In this document: piece by piece, positions 39,195 through 42,914 of the stretch | Position numbering within the stretch: position 1 is the stretch's first letter | Layout: every line of letters starts with the position of its first letter | Assembly (NCBI GenBank): GCA_045546555.1 | Contig: JAZQCY010000040.1 | Coordinates: 1 to 42,914 of the forward strand | DNA: 42,914 nt | Source of the DNA: UMGS172 sp045546555 | Lineage (GTDB): Bacteria > Bacillota > Clostridia > Oscillospirales > Acutalibacteraceae | Direction of reading: 5' to 3' | Made by a program: the position numbers and the translations under genes | Notes under the pieces: generated by a model | Databases searched by the model: none | Seen by the model: only the letters and a program-made list of their open reading frames with translations | Told to the model about the DNA's origin: nothing

Positions 39195-40838
39195 ATGGAT
39201 CTGTTTGTTTTAGGTGCTTGCTGTGAAGTGGCTCAAAGCGCAGGAATACTTTTGCAAAGGTATGCCAAGAATCTTGGCGGTGGGCAGGACGGCGCTTTTG
39301 TTGAGTTTTACTGCGATAAAGCCTTATCGGGTGACGGCTACCGAATTTCGGTCGACTGCAACAAAATAAGCGTCTTTAGTAACTCTGCGGTCGGATTTAA
39401 TGCGGCGGTAGGTTATCTTGTGCGCAATCAGCATCGCAGAATTCAAAGCAAAACGGTTACCTTCAACAGCGATTTCAGAGTTACATATTTCGCAAATCAT
39501 TTTTACAACTATTACCATTCTGCGCCGGTTGACGAGATCTTTGATTACATAGAAAGCCTTGCCTTGTGGGGGCAGACGGGTGTTTGCCTCTGGTTCGATA
39601 TGCATCATTTTACTTCCTTTTGTGATGACAGTGCCAAGGCTATGCTTCAAAAAATGCGTGCTATCTTCCAAAAGGTCAAAAGCCTTGGAATGAAATGCTA
39701 TCTTACCTTTCTTGCGAATGAGTATTTTGCCGGTGCACCCAAAGAGCTGTTGGCCGAAAACTCGACCGAGGGTGGCCGCTATTTCTATAAACCTGCCGGC
39801 TTCTATTTCACCGAGCTTTGTCCTTCAAAGCAGGACGGTGAAAAGCTGCTTTTGGCGGTTTTTGAGGAGCTTTTAAAGCAATTTGTCGACATCGGTATCG
39901 ACGGTGTGACACTATGGCCTTATGACCAGGGCGGATGCACCTGCAAGGACTGCTTTCCGTGGGGATGTAACGGATTTTACAAGCTTGCCAAAAAGAAGGC
40001 CGCCGTTGCCGGGAGTGTATTCCCAAATATCGAGATCACTTTTTCCTGCTGGCGCTTTGACCACTTCACAAGGGATGAATGGGCAGGAGTTATGCCGCTG
40101 ATAAAGACCGACGGCGATTGGATCGACCGTGTTATGGTTGATATCGGTTCAAGTTTGCCCGACGGTCTGGCCGAACTTGGCAAGCCTATTGTGTCGTTTT
40201 CTGAAATAAGTATGCACCGTGCAACGCCGTGGGGCGGATTTGGAGCCAATCCGTTCCCCAATACCTTAAGCCGTCAGGTCCGGGAGTGCAAGAGCTTTTG
40301 CAAGGGCGGTGCGCTGTATTCCGAAGGTGTTTTTGAGGATATAAACAAGGCGGTTTCGCTTGAACTGATGCGTGACCCCGATGTTGATCCGAAAGACGTT
40401 GTGAATGAATATTGCGCTTACCATTTCGGAACACAGTTTGCCGATGAGCTGACCGATATCGTAATGCGACTTGAGGAAACGCTTGGTCGAGGTGCACGTC
40501 TTGCAAGCGGCGAGTTCAACGATTATCCGTCGGGGAAATTCACCAAGCTTCACACCTATGTTTTTAAAAAACCTGATAATATCCAGCAAATTGCCGAGGA
40601 TATGTTGGCTCTTGACCGAAGACTGCCGACCGAGTTAAAGGAAAACCGGCGGTATAAGATGATATATATCCGTGCAGTTGGGGATAACGAGCTTTTGAAA
40701 AACGGCGGTGTGCCCAACGAGACCACCGATGCGCTTTACTCCCAACTGATACCTATCTACCACAGCGAAAAGGCATATTATTTTGTCGCACCCATAACCC
40801 GCAAATCCATAATGGAAAACCGCGGAGAGGGAGTATAA
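39195..40838 (+). CDS. DUF4838-like / glycosidase-like TIM-barrel protein
   Basis: 547-aa cytoplasmic protein without signal peptide. An N-terminal small domain (1-90) resembles the beta-strand domain before the barrel in glucuronidases and hexosaminidases (AVGFNAAVGYLVR). A barrel follows with FANHFYNYYHSAPVDEIFDYIESLALWG, VCLWFDMHHF, and ITFSCWRFDHFTRDEW. The segment GVTLWPYDQGGCTCKDC, with its C-x-C-x2-C, recalls DUF4838 proteins. A helical C-terminal part follows. A carbohydrate-active role is inferred; no catalytic acid was assigned. Single gene with own promoter, converging on apgM. Confidence 0.6.
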   Translation: MDLFVLGACCEVAQSAGILLQRYAKNLGGGQDGAFVEFYCDKALSGDGYRISVDCNKISVFSNSAVGFNAAVGYLVRNQHRRIQSKTVTFNSDFRVTYFANHFYNYYHSAPVDEIFDYIESLALWGQTGVCLWFDMHHFTSFCDDSAKAMLQKMRAIFQKVKSLGMKCYLTFLANEYFAGAPKELLAENSTEGGRYFYKPAGFYFTELCPSKQDGEKLLLAVFEELLKQFVDIGIDGVTLWPYDQGGCTCKDCFPWGCNGFYKLAKKKAAVAGSVFPNIEITFSCWRFDHFTRDEWAGVMPLIKTDGDWIDRVMVDIGSSLPDGLAELGKPIVSFSEISMHRATPWGGFGANPFPNTLSRQVRECKSFCKGGALYSEGVFEDINKAVSLELMRDPDVDPKDVVNEYCAYHFGTQFADELTDIVMRLEETLGRGARLASGEFNDYPSGKFTKLHTYVFKKPDNIQQIAEDMLALDRRLPTELKENRRYKMIYIRAVGDNELLKNGGVPNETTDALYSQLIPIYHSEKAYYFVAPITRKSIMENRGEGV

Positions 40839-40843
40839 AATAA

Positions 40844-40871
40844 AAAACCGCAGAGGTAACTCTGCGGTTTT
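40844..40871. terminator. Bidirectional terminator between converging genes
   Basis: Perfect 12-bp stem AAAACCGCAGAG/CTCTGCGGTTTT with loop GTAA, giving T-runs on both strands. It serves the DUF4838-like gene and apgM; the apgM stop lies 6 bases away. Confidence 0.9.
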
Positions 40872-40876
40872 GTTCA

Positions 40877-42082
40877 TTATTTTTCAAGCAAAATTCCCAT
40901 AAGGTCGGGGGCGTGGTCGTAGTAAACGCCCGAAGCAGTTGCCGTGTCCTCGGTAAAGGTGTCACAGCCTGCGGCGGCTACCTTGTTATCATACAAAAGG
41001 AAAGGAACAGCATCACGGGCGTGGGTCATGGTGATGAGCGGTGTGGGATGGTCGGGCATAATGAGTATGCGGTACTCACCGTATTTTTCAAGCTCCTCAA
41101 TAAGGCGGCTTAAAATATGCTCATCAATAAGCTCAATGGCCTTGACCTTGTTTTCGGCCTCGCCACGGTGACCGCACTCGTCGGGAGCCTCAACGTGAAC
41201 ATACACAATGTCGTTACGCTTAAAAAGGTCGGCGGCGGCTTCGGCCTTGCCCTTGAAATTGGTGTCGATATATCCCGTAGCTCCCTCGACCTCGGCAACC
41301 TCACAGCCTGCCAGCTTGCCGATGCCCTTGATAAGGTCAACCGCCGAAACGATACCCATATTCACACCGTACTTGTCCTTGAACGACTGCATCTGCGGCT
41401 TGGTGCCCTCACCCCAAAGCCAGATGGAGTTGGCAGGGCGTTTGCCCTCGGCAATCCTGCGCTTGTTTATGGGGTGATCTTTGAGGACGGCAACGCTTTT
41501 CTTCATCAGCTCAACAAGCGGTGCGGCGTTTTCATGGGTGCTTAAGTATTCACCCACAACACGACCGCTGATATCGTGAGGAGGGGTCATATTTCCAAGG
41601 TCGACAGTACCGTTTTTGTCAACAAGGCAATGACGGTAGCTGACACCTGCATAGAACGAATAAACATCGTTTCCGAAGGCTTCTTCAACCGATTTGATGA
41701 TCTCGGCGGCATCCTCGGACGAAATATCGCCTGCCGAATAGTCAACCATGGTTTTGTCCTCATAGTTTTCCTCGTCGGAAAGGGTGACAAGGTTGCAACG
41801 AAGGGTGACATCGGTATCGGTCAACGCAATTCCGATAGAAGCGGCCTCAAGCGGCGAACGTCCCGTGTAGCACTCGGCAGGATCATAGCCCATAACGCTC
41901 AGATTGGCAACGTCACTGCCGGGCTTCAAATGGTCGGCAACCGTTTTGGCAAGACCAACAGTAGCTGTCTTGGCAAGGCGGTCCATATTGGGCTTTTTGG
42001 CCAGCATCATCGGGGTCTTGTTTTTAAGTCCCTCGAACTTATAGTCGGCCATTCCGTCACAAAGTAATACTAAATACTTCAT
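40877..42082 (-). CDS. apgM: Cofactor-independent phosphoglycerate mutase, archaeal type (ApgM)
   Basis: 401-aa glycolytic enzyme interconverting 3- and 2-phosphoglycerate without 2,3-bisphosphoglycerate. Alkaline-phosphatase superfamily metal and active-site motifs: LLCDGMAD (Asp9), phosphoserine Ser62 in NLSVMGYDP, TPPHDISG, VEAPDECGHRGE and IMPDHPTP. At about 400 aa it is the ApgM form, not the 510-aa GpmI. ATG 42082 follows AAGGAGAAA. The repeat element at 42136 lies in its upstream region; no convincing promoter was found there. Confidence 0.93.
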   Translation of the reverse strand: MKYLVLLCDGMADYKFEGLKNKTPMMLAKKPNMDRLAKTATVGLAKTVADHLKPGSDVANLSVMGYDPAECYTGRSPLEAASIGIALTDTDVTLRCNLVTLSDEENYEDKTMVDYSAGDISSEDAAEIIKSVEEAFGNDVYSFYAGVSYRHCLVDKNGTVDLGNMTPPHDISGRVVGEYLSTHENAAPLVELMKKSVAVLKDHPINKRRIAEGKRPANSIWLWGEGTKPQMQSFKDKYGVNMGIVSAVDLIKGIGKLAGCEVAEVEGATGYIDTNFKGKAEAAADLFKRNDIVYVHVEAPDECGHRGEAENKVKAIELIDEHILSRLIEELEKYGEYRILIMPDHPTPLITMTHARDAVPFLLYDNKVAAAGCDTFTEDTATASGVYYDHAPDLMGILLEK

Positions 42083-42135
42083 ATTGTTTCTCCTTTTTAG
42101 GGTGGGGGTTATTTTGAAGAGGAGGAATGCTTCAC

Positions 42136-42188
42136 AATCCCTCCGTCAAAACCTTCGGTTTTGCCACCTCCCTTTACACAAGGGAGGC
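42136..42188. repeat. Dispersed palindromic element, copy 2
   Basis: A 53-bp core of the same length and layout as 35867-35919: AATCCCTCC at the left, a 7-3-7 hairpin CAAAACC/GGTTTTG, then CTCCCTTTA-ACAAGGGAGGC (one base differs). The variable hairpin arms are unrelated in sequence to copy 1 but have the same stem and loop size. It sits between the AEC transporter and apgM. Confidence 0.8.
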
Positions 42189-42215
42189 TATATTTAACAG
42201 AATACAGACAATGTG

Positions 42216-42914
42216 TTAAAACACCTTACTCAAAACGGCGGCGATCAGGGGCATTGTTACCAAAGACAGCAGCGTTGTGACCGAAACTATCTTGCTTGCA
42301 TACACGGCATCTCCGTCAAACCGTTCGGCAAAGATATTGGCCATTGCGGCAACGGGTGTCGACGAGCTGATGACCAGCACCGTTGCGGCAGGGGTAAGTA
42401 TCGAATCGGGGATAAGTCCCGTCAGCTCCACAAGCTTCATAAATCCCATAACAGCAAGCGGAATGAGTATCAGACGCACTACCGAAATGATCGGCAGATA
42501 CTTGTCCTTGAACATCGTCTTGAAATCGCTTTCGGCAAGGCGGATTCCGATCATCATCATAGACATCGGAATGACAGTGCTCTTTAAAAGGAACAGCACG
42601 TCATCCTTGATGACGGGGACGATAAAGCTGTCGAAGATGGGCTGTAAGCCTTCGGGAACCGTCCACAGTCCGCCGATGATGAACAGCGCAAGACCTATAT
42701 AGGTCGGTATGGTGGCAGGGTTCAAAAGCATCTTTTTGGCCGATATGTAGGAACGGTCTTTAGAGTACATATAGCAGCCCAACGACCAGTTATAAACGTT
42801 AAAGGAAACAACGTAGAAGGTGGCATAAATGGCGGCCTCGGGACTGATAAGCTCGGAAATGAGCGGTATGCCCATAAAGCCTGCGTTGGTGAAGATGGTG
42901 GAATAGCGCAGGAT
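42216..42914 (-). CDS. AEC-family transporter (partial, start beyond window)
   Basis: The last 232 residues of an auxin-efflux-carrier family membrane permease. The frame is open to the window edge and begins ILRYSTIFTNAGFMGIPL, carrying the family motif NAGFMGIP. Several further hydrophobic segments follow, including LLKSTVIPMSMMMIGIRLAE and TPAATVLVISSSTPVAAMA, typical of the C-terminal half. Family members export or import carboxylates such as malate or malonate; the substrate here is unknown. It ends upstream of apgM on the same strand, 133 bases apart. Confidence 0.88.
   Translation of the reverse strand: MLRYSTIFTNAGFMGIPLISELISPEAAIYATFYVVSFNVYNWSLGCYMYSKDRSYISAKKMLLNPATIPTYIGLALFIIGGLWTVPEGLQPIFDSFIVPVIKDDVLFLLKSTVIPMSMMMIGIRLAESDFKTMFKDKYLPIISVVRLILIPLAVMGFMKLVELTGLIPDSILTPAATVLVISSSTPVAAMANIFAERFDGDAVYASKIVSVTTLLSLVTMPLIAAVLSKVF

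Overview
The window reads as chromosome of an anaerobic, low-to-moderate GC Gram-positive bacterium of the class Clostridia, most likely an Oscillospiraceae/Ruminococcaceae-type gut organism. This rests on gene content: rubrerythrin, electron-bifurcating NfnAB, CsoR-CopA, CdaA-CdaR, RecD2, a DUF1540 protein, archaeal-type phosphoglycerate mutase, and the Gram-positive order rplS-lepB-rbgA-rnhB-yraN. Strong Shine-Dalgarno sequences precede nearly every gene, and several starts are TTG. I saw no rRNA, tRNA, CRISPR array, insertion sequence or phage module.

Layout. 1-2.8 kb (minus strand): two paralogous sugar-type ABC solute-binding lipoproteins (the first cut by the window edge) with structured leaders. 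Between them lies a promoter-equipped 30-codon ORF for a hydrophobic peptide. 2.8-5.7 kb: csoR-copA under a consensus promoter with a CsoR-type operator; CopA carries a fused CopZ-like domain that has its own internal ribosome binding site. 5.7-7.1 kb: Sfp-type phosphopantetheinyl transferase and a PgsA-type phosphatidyltransferase. 7.1-11 kb: an AraC regulator divergent from a short-chain dehydrogenase plus type I dehydroquinase-like pair, then a quinone-oxidoreductase-like enzyme. An 18-bp motif upstream of the dehydrogenase promoter recurs upstream of the first binding protein, suggesting a regulon. 11-15 kb: DUF3343 plus class V aminotransferase, then cdaA-cdaR (c-di-AMP synthesis). 15-20 kb: a hypothetical protein, recD2, comF, an mreB-like gene and rubrerythrin. 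20-23 kb: rplS with a structured leader, lepB, rbgA, rnhB, yraN. 23-29.4 kb: thrC, a small DUF1540 gene, a phosphoesterase, tig-clpP-clpX. 29.4-33.1 kb: a small HTH gene and a zur-znuACB zinc uptake operon flanked by two Zur/Fur-type boxes. 33.1-35.8 kb: nfnA-nfnB and a hotdog thioesterase. 36-42.9 kb: an uncharacterised lipoprotein, a PdaA-type deacetylase, a hypothetical protein, a large DUF4838-like protein, and on the minus strand apgM and a partial AEC-family transporter.

Most of the window is housekeeping. The observations most worth pursuing are the small hydrophobic-peptide gene near 1 kb, the embedded copZ start inside copA, the candidate AraC regulon around a dehydroquinase-like enzyme, and a pair of 53-bp dispersed repeats whose central hairpins have unrelated arms but the same 7-3-7 geometry. 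No entirely new multi-gene system was evident. All functional calls come from reading motifs; no database search was run.
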